Of a stretch of 64,000 bases of DNA, positions 20,334-28,638 are shown piece after piece. The notes under the pieces are model-generated. The model was given only the letters and a program-made list of their open reading frames with translations, was not told where the DNA came from and searched no databases. The DNA comes from Pseudomonas sp. Root562 (GTDB taxonomy: Bacteria; Pseudomonadota; Gammaproteobacteria; Pseudomonadales; Pseudomonadaceae): positions 489,430-553,429 of the forward strand of contig NZ_LMGK01000012.1 of NCBI RefSeq assembly GCF_001427125.1. The letters run 5' to 3'. The position numbers were made by a program, and so were the translations under genes. Each line of letters opens with the position of its first letter. Within the stretch, counting starts at the first letter, position 1.

Positions 20334-21584
20334 ATGCTTTTGAGCAACGAACAAACCAAGCGCAGCAGTTGGGAATATTTTCTGCTTCGCGCCGCGCGGG
20401 AAATCTCGCTGTCGGAAGCGCAGTACGAAAAAATCAATGACCGCTACTCCCAACTGGAAAAAATCCTCTCGGCTTCTGACAATCCGTTGCTCGCTGAGGC
20501 CCATATCTTCGTTCAGGGCTCAATGCGGCTGAAAACCACCATTAAGCCAATTCCCGGCGCGCCTGCGGATCTGGACACCATTGATGCGGACGCGATTATC
20601 TGGCTCCCTCACGCTCAAGGCGCTGGTGCGAAGGAAGTTCTAGAGGCGATTGAACAGCGTTTTAGAGAGGGCTCCCGCGTTCAGGAAGAAGTTAAGCAAC
20701 TACGTCGTGGTATTCGGATCGTTTATGCCGACGAAAATCCAGGTTTCCACATTGATGTCACACCTGCCCGCGCGATCAACGGAAATGGCGAAGCAAACGG
20801 CGAGGGTAAGCTGGAGGTTCCGGATCGGGTCACAGGGTGGAAAGCAAGCAGCCCTATTCCTTACTCGAATTGGTTGCAGGTCGCATCCGCCCAAGAAATC
20901 TCCCTGGAAAGCTTGGTGATTGCCAAAAGCCAGCGAATGCTTGATGCCGCGACACAAGATCCTTTGCCGCATTATCAGGACTACATCGATCAAGATCCCC
21001 TGCGTGCGACCATAAAGCTGCTTAAGCGGCATCGCGATGAATGGGCCATCAAAACAAGGAGCGCTGATACTCGCCCCATATCTGCAGTTATCACCACTCT
21101 GGCCACTCACGCGTACCTGGATGTCGTGAAGGAGTCCCAGTCGAAGCCTTTGGCACCGCTCGATGCAATTTTGGAAATCGTTCGCAGAATGCCGCAGCAC
21201 ATCGCGCAAAGAGGTAGCGATTGCTTTGTCTGCAACCCTGCCGATAACGGCGAAAACTTTGCAGAGAAGTGGAATCGACCGGGCGAGGGGCAAGGCTATC
21301 GCCAAGCATTTACCAAGTGGCATGCGGACGCCAGTGCATCTGTGTCATTGGGTTTGGAAAGTTTTGAATCCAACGATTCCTTTGCCGAGGCAGTGAAAAA
21401 GAATTTCGGTATTGCACCGGCATTCATTACGGCAGTGAACAATGAGATCCCTGCGAATTGGACGATGCCCGGCCGACCGGATGGCACTACTCGAAACTCT
21501 GCTTCGATGGGTTCGCTCTTCGGAGGGGCCAGCGGTGGCGGAACCTCTCAGTCGAGCGTAAAGCCAGTTGGACGCCTTGGCTGA
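20334..21584 (+). CDS. cdnG: CBASS cyclic nucleotide synthase (CD-NTase, probably clade G)
   Basis: A 416-residue cGAS/DncV-like nucleotidyltransferase. The GS motif is QGSMRLKTT (G62-S63), metal-binding Asp84 and Asp86 are in DADAIIWL, and the third Asp141 is in FHIDVTPA. It would make a cyclic di- or trinucleotide after phage infection. Pairing with Cap5 is typical of clade G enzymes making 3',2'-cGAMP, which is the basis for the symbol; the product is not proven. The Gly/Ser-rich tail near the C-terminus fits the flexible end that Cap2 conjugates. The start abuts the cap5 stop, and the end overlaps cap2. Confidence 0.88.
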   Translation: MLLSNEQTKRSSWEYFLLRAAREISLSEAQYEKINDRYSQLEKILSASDNPLLAEAHIFVQGSMRLKTTIKPIPGAPADLDTIDADAIIWLPHAQGAGAKEVLEAIEQRFREGSRVQEEVKQLRRGIRIVYADENPGFHIDVTPARAINGNGEANGEGKLEVPDRVTGWKASSPIPYSNWLQVASAQEISLESLVIAKSQRMLDAATQDPLPHYQDYIDQDPLRATIKLLKRHRDEWAIKTRSADTRPISAVITTLATHAYLDVVKESQSKPLAPLDAILEIVRRMPQHIAQRGSDCFVCNPADNGENFAEKWNRPGEGQGYRQAFTKWHADASASVSLGLESFESNDSFAEAVKKNFGIAPAFITAVNNEIPANWTMPGRPDGTTRNSASMGSLFGGASGGGTSQSSVKPVGRLG

Positions 21585-23352
21585 TCCTATTAAGACGCCA
21601 TTGCAGCGCGGAATCGCCGCACTGCGAAACACCCTAGGTCAGGATGCTGCCAATGCATTGCTCCAGCCCGCACCCATGCGGGCTGACGAAGCGGCGTGCT
21701 TTCACTTCCCCTTGCCCATTGATTACACGGGGCAGGAGCGGCGACTGCGTATTGGTTTCCCCTCCAACTTTCCTCGTGGGCTCTTGCGGCTGAACGTCGA
21801 ACCTTCTCCATGGCTGGTTTGGCCGCATGCCACTAAGTCGGGGCTTTGCCTTCATGGCTTTCAGGAACGCCCCATTATGGGCTCCCCGGAGGTCGTGGTA
21901 GAGGACAGTCTTGCTCGCTTGGCCCAGATCGTTTCGTTGTCCAAGATGGGATCAAGTCAGACAACGCGCGATATCGAATTTCAGAATGAGATCACTACCT
22001 ACTGGTCTTTTCAGCACGGACAGTCGTACCAGAACCTTTTACTTTTGGATCGACCTCAGGCTGCCTCGCAGTTGTTTGCTCTCAGCGATCCGCGCCGGGC
22101 TGTGCCATCCGGTCAGGAAACGGTTTGGCTAGCATCGAACATAGCTGCGCTCAAAGGGCATTACCGACGGGTTGTCGGGCGCTCCGCTGTCATTCGCGCG
22201 GCCGAAACTCCCGGTTTTTACGTCAAGCTTCAGACTTATCCGGATATCCGCACCCCGGATCCAGAAGATTTATTGCTGTGGCTCACGCCACACCTTCAAC
22301 CAGACGATGCCGAGCAATTACTGGCATGGTTTGAGCTGCATGGAACGTTGGCGAGTCGATGGATTGTCCTGGAGCTTCCTGGGGGGACGGATGCTCCAAC
22401 TTATTGCCTCAATGTGCGCTCGCTTGGCGTACAGCAAGAGCGGGGGGCAAAGTTTGGCTTGCGCACAGCGCGCCGCCGGCCAGCCATCGCAAATGCACAT
22501 CCTCCGGCACTCGTCCGCGCAACTGCCCTAGACGTGCTTGATCGTGCGTCCATTCTGTCCCGCGATATAAGCGGCACTGCAAAGCACCTTGAAAATGCTC
22601 GGGTCGTTTGTGTTGGCGTTGGCTCGTTAGGCAGTGCGGTGGCAATACAATTGGCACGCTCCGGTGTCGGCCACCTTACCCTCATCGATCCTGACACTCT
22701 GGTGTCAGCCAATCTGGGTAGGCACGTTCTGGGAGCGGATAGCCTAGGGAGGCTGAAAGCCTCAGCGTTGAGGGACAAGATTCTGTTAGATCTTCCGACT
22801 ACAGAATGCACCGCTTATTCGACTTTCGCCGAAGTAGTTATGAGTAGCAAACCAGAAGTGTTCGATAACGAAGATCTTGTGGTGATTACGACAGCGGACT
22901 GGCAGTCAGAGGTCACTGTATGGCGAGCCAAATCCAGCGGCGTTTCTTGGGGACTTTTACAAGCCTGGAGCGAACCGTATACCCAGGTAGGCCACGCGCT
23001 ATTCGCACCAGCCGGTACCTTTGATGGCCGTCATTTATTCACGGACATCGGCGATTTTCTTCATAAGTTTACAGAGTGGCCGGGAGGAGGTGCAGTTCCG
23101 CTGCCCGCTTGTGGGGAGAGCTTTATTCCAGGCGGATCGTTGGGGATGACCAATATCGCCTCTATGGTGTCGCACACGGCTTTACGTGCATTGACCGGCA
23201 ACATCACCACTGCATCTTGGGTGAGCAGTATCTACAGGCCTGAAGATGTGCCGAGCCTAGGAGGCCAATACCATGGGCCCAAACTTCCAGAGGGGGCGCA
23301 GCAACTCCTACTCGAGCGCGGATGGCCGGAACATAAGGATGAAATGGTATGA
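21568..23352 (+). CDS. cap2: CBASS Cap2: E2-E1 ubiquitin-transfer-like fusion
   Basis: A 594-residue protein. The N-terminal E2-like domain has a candidate catalytic Cys94 (SGLCLHGF). The C-terminal ThiF/E1-like adenylation domain begins VVCVGVGSLGSAVA (about residues 347-360), with LIDPDTLVSANLGRH following. A candidate E1 cysteine is Cys515 (PLPACGES). In type II CBASS, Cap2 attaches the C-terminus of the CD-NTase to target molecules, priming it. The start is taken as TTG at 21568, overlapping the CD-NTase by 17 bp; a slightly later start is possible. Confidence 0.9.
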   Translation: MDALADPIKTPLQRGIAALRNTLGQDAANALLQPAPMRADEAACFHFPLPIDYTGQERRLRIGFPSNFPRGLLRLNVEPSPWLVWPHATKSGLCLHGFQERPIMGSPEVVVEDSLARLAQIVSLSKMGSSQTTRDIEFQNEITTYWSFQHGQSYQNLLLLDRPQAASQLFALSDPRRAVPSGQETVWLASNIAALKGHYRRVVGRSAVIRAAETPGFYVKLQTYPDIRTPDPEDLLLWLTPHLQPDDAEQLLAWFELHGTLASRWIVLELPGGTDAPTYCLNVRSLGVQQERGAKFGLRTARRRPAIANAHPPALVRATALDVLDRASILSRDISGTAKHLENARVVCVGVGSLGSAVAIQLARSGVGHLTLIDPDTLVSANLGRHVLGADSLGRLKASALRDKILLDLPTTECTAYSTFAEVVMSSKPEVFDNEDLVVITTADWQSEVTVWRAKSSGVSWGLLQAWSEPYTQVGHALFAPAGTFDGRHLFTDIGDFLHKFTEWPGGGAVPLPACGESFIPGGSLGMTNIASMVSHTALRALTGNITTASWVSSIYRPEDVPSLGGQYHGPKLPEGAQQLLLERGWPEHKDEMV

Positions 23353-23831
23353 CGGATATCGCTTGGCGCTGGAGATGGGCGGAGGTGGATTCCGAGCTAT
23401 TGGTGTCGCAAGCTGTCGCGGACATCTTGGATAGTCATCGGCAAGGCCTCTTTGGCATGGAGCGAGGGGGACAGTTATTCGTCAACCCGGTTAATCCGAA
23501 AGGGTTGCTGCTGGCCTTGGCCACGTTGCCTCATCGCGCCGATCGGTCAGGCTGGTCTTGGCTAGAGTTGGATGCGGAGCGGTGCTGCCAGGAGATCCAA
23601 GCTGCTAACCAACAAGGGTTGCGTCTGGTGGGCTATTGGCATACGCATCCCCAATCTGTTCCGGTGATTTCTCCGGCAGACATAGGAAGTTTTTCCAGAT
23701 TTGCTGCGCGTTACACGCAGGATCTGCCGCACCCAATAGCCGTTATCGTTGGCAAGTCCGAAAAACCAGAAGGCATCAAGGCGTGGTCGTTCAGGGGCGG
23801 CAGGTATGTTGAGGCAACCTGGCTTAGATAA
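23349..23831 (+). CDS. cap3: CBASS Cap3: JAB/JAMM deconjugating peptidase
   Basis: A 160-residue metallopeptidase with a complete JAMM motif: Glu38 (GMERGGQ), His98-x-His100 (YWHTHPQS), Ser108 and Asp111 (SPADIGSF). In type II CBASS, Cap3 removes the Cap2-linked CD-NTase and so limits its activation. The start overlaps the cap2 stop (ATGA), indicating translational coupling. This completes a type II operon in the order effector, cyclase, cap2, cap3. Confidence 0.92.
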   Translation: MTDIAWRWRWAEVDSELLVSQAVADILDSHRQGLFGMERGGQLFVNPVNPKGLLLALATLPHRADRSGWSWLELDAERCCQEIQAANQQGLRLVGYWHTHPQSVPVISPADIGSFSRFAARYTQDLPHPIAVIVGKSEKPEGIKAWSFRGGRYVEATWLR

Positions 23832-23859
23832 GCTTCAAGTCGGTGCCATGGGAGGCACG

Positions 23860-24408
23860 TCAGCGGTTACCTTTACCCGCCAGCATTAGTGCGAAGAGCT
23901 CTGCCTGAAAGCGAGCATCATCCAATGCGTTATGGTTCGGTTCGCTGAGCGGCTTCAGCGCAGCGGTCATCTTGGATGATCTTGTTTCCTGCCAGCTGCA
24001 ACCTACAGCTCCCATGAAGTAGGCCTTCATGTCGATAGCGGTAAAACCAAAGGGGTTGGTTTCCAAGTATTTATGGAAGTAGTAGTTGACGAATGACCAG
24101 TCAAACGGTGCATTGAGTCCTACGAAAATGACCTTCTGCCCCGTTTGGCAGGAAGATTTCAGCCATTCACCAAATGTCAGCATCGCCTGTTGCGGAGTGA
24201 GTCCTTCGCGCTCCAGCTTCTCCAGACTCAGCCCCGATACTGCCAGTGCTTCTGGGTCGTGTTTTGGACTGTCAGGCCGTAGCTCAAGATAGATGGATGT
24301 GGCAGGTTGATCTACAAGGCAGGCTCCAATGGAAAGCAGACTGTATTCGCCTGGTATAGGTCCAGAAGTCTCGACGTCGACGGAAACATAAAGCTCAACA
24401 GGGTTCAT
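23860..24408 (-). CDS. DEDDh 3'-5' exonuclease
   Basis: A 182-residue DnaQ/RNase T-like exonuclease. Exo I is VSVDVETSGP (Asp11, Glu13). Exo II is LNAPFDWSF. Exo III is NHNALDDARFQAELF, giving the DEDDh set. It would remove nucleotides from 3' ends of DNA or RNA. It is convergent with cap3, 28 bp apart, so it is not in the CBASS operon but could share its function, for example trimming nuclease products or degrading signal or short RNA. That link is inference. Length fits stand-alone RNase T/oligoribonuclease relatives. Confidence 0.85.
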   Translation of the reverse strand: MNPVELYVSVDVETSGPIPGEYSLLSIGACLVDQPATSIYLELRPDSPKHDPEALAVSGLSLEKLEREGLTPQQAMLTFGEWLKSSCQTGQKVIFVGLNAPFDWSFVNYYFHKYLETNPFGFTAIDMKAYFMGAVGCSWQETRSSKMTAALKPLSEPNHNALDDARFQAELFALMLAGKGNR

Positions 24409-24629
24409 GTCATATCCTTTTCGTGTAGTTGCCAGATCAAGCTCGTAACCATGTGACGGTGGAAAGGCGGCAAAGCCATTGACCCATTTTTTGCTGTTTT
24501 ACTCGCTATCCGGCGTTCGAGCAGCGGCAGTGCATGTCTACTGGAGGAGTGCACGTTCCTTTGGTCAGCTCTGCGCCCGAGCATAATGATGTGTGTCATT
24601 CTCTAATCGCGGATGAGGGCCGGACAATC

Positions 24630-25262
24630 ATGAGCGAGCGTTGGATAGTCAAGTGCCAGAATACTGAGGACGGTACTGGCGACATCATCATTGACCTACC
24701 TCCAGAGTTGCTTGACCAAATGGGGTTAGGTGTTGGGGACGACCTGGAGCTAACGGTAGCGAATGGCACATTAGTGCTGATGCCCCTGGACAACGCAACA
24801 TCAGTGCGGCCAATGTTCGCTGGCGTCCTGCGTCATGATGTCTATCATGGTTACCGCACGCGTCTGGAGGCGCTTCTTCATATCTCGGTCAATGCTTCGG
24901 ATCTGGACATTCACGACAAGATTGTAGCTGGCTTCTCGGCCAGCCTGATCAAGGTGCTCTATGATGATGGAACCCTAAGCGACGAAGAACGCGACAGAAT
25001 CATTCAACCCAAAACGCTCAAAAAAAAATTGGCAGCCAATCAACTCTTAACTTTGCATGAGAGCGACCGCCTGTTCCGGTTTGGACACATTACTGCCATG
25101 GCCGAGGTGATCTTCGGTGACAAAGGGAAGGCCAAACGATGGCTTTCAAAACCCAAAGCCCGTTTTGTGGGAGAGAGCCCATCGGCGATGCTCACTACAA
25201 CCATTGGCACACATCTAGTCGAAGAAATGCTGATTCAGATGGCTGAGGGCATGTCATCTTAA
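24630..25262 (+). CDS. AbrB-type DNA-binding domain fused to MbcA/ParS-like antitoxin domain
   Basis: A 210-residue protein. Residues 1-52 form a MazE/AbrB swapped-hairpin domain (GDIIIDLPPELLDQMGLGVGDDLEL, then LVLMPL). The C-terminal half, from about residue 125, has the Xre/MbcA/ParS toxin-binding pattern: LFRFGHITAMAEVIFGDKGKAKRWLSKP, ending in a helix. Start ATG at 24630 is chosen because the AbrB fold begins there; an upstream in-frame ATG exists at 24534. No RES-type toxin gene is adjacent, so it is an orphan antitoxin or a regulator of neighbouring cargo. Confidence 0.72.
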   Translation: MSERWIVKCQNTEDGTGDIIIDLPPELLDQMGLGVGDDLELTVANGTLVLMPLDNATSVRPMFAGVLRHDVYHGYRTRLEALLHISVNASDLDIHDKIVAGFSASLIKVLYDDGTLSDEERDRIIQPKTLKKKLAANQLLTLHESDRLFRFGHITAMAEVIFGDKGKAKRWLSKPKARFVGESPSAMLTTTIGTHLVEEMLIQMAEGMSS

Positions 25263-25462
25263 TCCAGCCGCAGCCGCAGCCGCATCCGATTCGTGAGAAT
25301 CGCTTTTTCCTGAAGATAGGGCGTCTTGCGTCAAAACAAAATAATGCAGGCTTAATGCTGATGGGCTTATATCGCGAGTCATCAAGCGGCTTGCATGCGC
25401 TAGATGAAAGCCAGTGTCTAATTAATTGTTCGCGCCAATTCTGACGGCTACACTCCAACCCC

Positions 25463-25804
25463 ATGAAACGCTACCTGCGGTTTTGCCTTATTTTTGTGAT
25501 CACCCTGGCGCTTCCCCTCAGCGGGATGGCGGGGGTGCAGGCACCAACAGAACCGTGCCCGATGAAAGCCATGGGTATGGCGATGATGGACGACATGGGC
25601 ATGGATTGTTGCAATGACATGAAGAGCCCGACCGAGCATGGGAAACCCTGCAAACTGGGTCAGGAGTGCAAGACGGGCGGGATGCTGCAAGTCTCGATCG
25701 TCAAGCCGCCCGTGACACTGTTCAGCCCCGTCGTGCTGGTCTTTTCCAGTGATTCCGTTTCTGTGTCCACCCCGTCCGGGGTATGGCGACCGCCCCGCGT
25801 CTGA
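25463..25804 (+). CDS. Small exported Met/Cys-rich protein of the copper operon
   Basis: A 113-residue protein with a signal peptide (MKRYLRFCLIFVITLALPLSGMAG). A metal-binding-looking stretch follows: CPMKAMGMAMMDDMGMDCC, then HGKPCKLGQECKTGG. It precedes cusC by about 100 bp in the same direction. Similar small proteins often open Cus/Cop loci in pseudomonads and may bind Cu(I) or Ag(I) in the periplasm. No named domain is recognised, so the function is inferred from composition and context. Confidence 0.75.
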   Translation: MKRYLRFCLIFVITLALPLSGMAGVQAPTEPCPMKAMGMAMMDDMGMDCCNDMKSPTEHGKPCKLGQECKTGGMLQVSIVKPPVTLFSPVVLVFSSDSVSVSTPSGVWRPPRV

Positions 25805-25903
25805 TTCCTATCCGTTATTGAACCTCATCCTGTTTTAACGGGATGGCATGGCTGTGCTCAGATGTTTTGACGCGCGCAGCGGATCATCACAGGAATCGCA
25901 AAC

Positions 25904-27160
25904 ATGAACCCCAAGTGCTTTTGCGCAGGTTGGTCCCTAGTGGCCGGCCTGGCGGCAAGCGTACTGGCCTTGCCGAGCTTCGCTACCTCGCTGACGCTCG
26001 ACGAAGCCTTGCGGCTGGCCGAAAAAACCGCGCCGTCGCTGTCTGCACAGGATGCAAAGATTCAGGCTGCCAGCAGTGCGGCCATTCCAGCGGGTGAGCT
26101 ACCTGACCCGAAGTTGCTCGCTGGTCTGCAGAACTATCCCATCGGCGGCCCAGATCGCTGGAGCGTCAATGATGACTTCATGACCATGCAAATGGTCGGG
26201 GTCAGGCAAGACATGCCCAATAGTGACAAGCGGAGGGCGCGGATCGAGGTGGCGAACGCAGGGGTTGAGCGTGCCGCTGCTGAGCGTCAGGTCGAACGCC
26301 TGAACGTGCGCCAAGCCACGGCGCTGGCCTGGATAAGCAGCTATTCAATCGAGCGCAAAGACGCGCTGTTCCAGGACTTCTACAAGGAGAACCGCCTGCT
26401 GAGCGACACCGTCCGCGCGCAAATTGCCGGCGGTCGCGCACAACCGGCCGATGCCGTGACACCGAAGCAGGAAGCGGCGCAACTGGCCGAGCAGCAGGAC
26501 GACCTGATACGCCAGCGTGCTCAAGCGCGCGCTGCGCTGAAGCGCTGGATTGGTCCGGCCGCCAACGCAACGCCGGCGGGAAGTCTTCCGCAGTGGCCGA
26601 TCGATACGTCAGGCTTGCCCCATAAACTGCAACATCATCCCGAGCTGGCCGCGTTCGGGCCGATGACCCGTGAAGCGCAAGCCAAGGTGCGCGAGGCGCA
26701 GGCGGAGAAAAAGTCCGACTGGAGCTGGGAGGTGGATTATCAGCACCGTGATCGGCAGTTCGGCGACATGGTAAGCGTGCAACTTTCCTGGGATCTGCCG
26801 TTGTTTCCGCAGACTCGGCAGAACCCCAAAATTGCCGCCCGAGAAGCCGAAGTCAACCAACTCGAATCCGAGCGCGAAGCCTTGACACGCGAGCATACCG
26901 AGCAACTAGAAAGTGAACTGGCTGACTATGAACGGCTCAATCGTGCGGTCCAGCGCAATGCGCAAAGTCTGCTGCCGCTGGCCAAAGAAAAAGTCGAACT
27001 CAGCATGGCCAGCTATCGCGCCGGTAAGGGCGATTTGAATGCGGTTGTCGCCGCCCGACGTGAACTCATCGAGGCACGCCTCAAACAAGTCGAAGTGGAG
27101 GAGCAGCGAGCACTGACCAATGCACGACTGTATTTTGCGTATGGAGAGGCCAGCCAATGA
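25904..27160 (+). CDS. cusC: Outer membrane efflux channel, CusC-like
   Basis: A 418-residue TolC-family outer membrane factor. A signal peptide (to about residue 28, SFATS) is followed by two long helical repeats starting LTLDEALRLAEKTAPSLSAQ and, near residue 230, the second repeat ending [11 protein letters not shown]. It forms the outer channel of a three-part heavy-metal exporter. ATGA overlap with cusB shows an operon. It is somewhat shorter than E. coli CusC, as in CzcC-like Pseudomonas proteins. Confidence 0.88.
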   Translation: MNPKCFCAGWSLVAGLAASVLALPSFATSLTLDEALRLAEKTAPSLSAQDAKIQAASSAAIPAGELPDPKLLAGLQNYPIGGPDRWSVNDDFMTMQMVGVRQDMPNSDKRRARIEVANAGVERAAAERQVERLNVRQATALAWISSYSIERKDALFQDFYKENRLLSDTVRAQIAGGRAQPADAVTPKQEAAQLAEQQDDLIRQRAQARAALKRWIGPAANATPAGSLPQWPIDTSGLPHKLQHHPELAAFGPMTREAQAKVREAQAEKKSDWSWEVDYQHRDRQFGDMVSVQLSWDLPLFPQTRQNPKIAAREAEVNQLESEREALTREHTEQLESELADYERLNRAVQRNAQSLLPLAKEKVELSMASYRAGKGDLNAVVAARRELIEARLKQVEVEEQRALTNARLYFAYGEASQ

Positions 27161-28638
27161 GCCTTAAAAAGAGTGGGGTGTTGTTGGCAGGCGTTGCAAT
27201 GGCAGTGGGCATCGCCGGTGGTTACTGGCTGGCGCTTCAACGCGTCAGCGAAGTGAAGGGCGCTTCGCCTGAGCAAAATCTAAACGCACCAAATGAACGC
27301 AAAGCACTGTATTGGTATGACCCGATGTACCCCCAACAGAAGTTCGACAAACCGGGTAAATCGCCGTTCATGGACATGCAGCTGGTTCCGCAATACGCCA
27401 GTGGCGACAACGATCAAGCGACGGTCAGCATCGATCCGAGCGTGGCGCAGAATCTCGGTCTGCGCTCGGCGATGGTCAGCCGTGGAGTGTTTGCGTCCAG
27501 CCTTGATGTGAGTGGCATCCTCGCCTTTAACGAACGGGATGTCGCGGTTATCCAAGCCCGTACTCCAGGCTTTGTAGAGCGGGTCTACGCCCATGCACCC
27601 GGAGATCTGCTCAAAGCCAATGCGGCGCTGGCGGATATTCTGGTGCCCGAGTGGGCGGCGGCTCAGACTGAGTTCCTGGCCCTGAAAAACAACGGTGATC
27701 GCGACTTGCTCGCCGCTGCGCGGCAGCGCTTACGGCTCAGTGGAATGCCGCCGGGAGTGATTGCCCAGATCGAACGTAGCGGTAAGATCCAACCTTATCT
27801 GACGTTGACCAGTCCGATTGGCGGGGTGCTGCAAGAGCTCAACCTGCGCATAGGCATGACCGTCGCGGCGGGCGAGACGCTGGCGCGAGTCAATGGTCTG
27901 AGCAGTGTCTGGCTGGCGGTGTCCGTTCCTGAATCCGACGCGGGCACCATCGCCGAGGGGCAAAAGGTCGAGGCGCAGTTGCCGGCCTTCCCTGGGACCA
28001 AGGTCAATGGCACTGTCAGCACAATTTTGCCAAACACCAATGCGGACAGCCGCACCCTGCGCGTACGGGTCGAACTACCCAATCCAGACGGCCACCTAAG
28101 GCCCGGTTTGACGGCGCAAGTGCGCTTGAGCAGCTCAACTGAGCAGAGTGTGTTGTGGGTGCCGAGCGAGGCGGTCATTCGCACGGGTCGACGTGCCTTG
28201 GTGATGCTAGCCGAAGATGCTGGCCGCTATCGCCCCGTTGAAGTGCAGCTCGGGCAGGAAAGCAGTGGCAAGACAGTAATCGTTAAAGGTCTGGATGAAG
28301 GTCAGAAGGTAGTTATCTCGGGGCAATTTCTGCTCGACTCGGAGGCCAGTCTCAAAGGTATCGTGGCCAGTTCAGCAGACGAACCACCCCGTATCGCAGC
28401 AGCCTCAAATTTGCATGAGGCAGACGGGCAGATCGTCGAAATCGACGATAAAGAAGTCACACTCGCCCACGGCCCCTTCAAGACACTAGGCATGCCGGGC
28501 ATGACGATGACGTTTCCACTTGCCAATCCGACCCTGATTCAGGGGCTGAAAACGGGCGACAAGGTTCGGGTCGCGGTGAGCCAAACCGACGATGGATTGC
28601 GTGTCGAGCGTCTAGATAAAACGGGAGGTCAGCCATGA
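27157..28638 (+). CDS. cusB: Efflux adaptor CusB with C-terminal CusF-like domain
   Basis: A 493-residue periplasmic membrane-fusion protein. An N-terminal anchor/signal is followed by the heavy-metal binding motif [25 protein letters not shown] in two segments near residues 50-75, then lipoyl/barrel adaptor domains. Residues about 420-493 are an extra CusF-like domain ([18 protein letters not shown]) that keeps His and two Met ligands but has Met where CusF has Trp. It passes Cu(I)/Ag(I) to CusA. It overlaps cusC and cusA by 4 bp each. Confidence 0.9.
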   Translation: MSLKKSGVLLAGVAMAVGIAGGYWLALQRVSEVKGASPEQNLNAPNERKALYWYDPMYPQQKFDKPGKSPFMDMQLVPQYASGDNDQATVSIDPSVAQNLGLRSAMVSRGVFASSLDVSGILAFNERDVAVIQARTPGFVERVYAHAPGDLLKANAALADILVPEWAAAQTEFLALKNNGDRDLLAAARQRLRLSGMPPGVIAQIERSGKIQPYLTLTSPIGGVLQELNLRIGMTVAAGETLARVNGLSSVWLAVSVPESDAGTIAEGQKVEAQLPAFPGTKVNGTVSTILPNTNADSRTLRVRVELPNPDGHLRPGLTAQVRLSSSTEQSVLWVPSEAVIRTGRRALVMLAEDAGRYRPVEVQLGQESSGKTVIVKGLDEGQKVVISGQFLLDSEASLKGIVASSADEPPRIAAASNLHEADGQIVEIDDKEVTLAHGPFKTLGMPGMTMTFPLANPTLIQGLKTGDKVRVAVSQTDDGLRVERLDKTGGQP

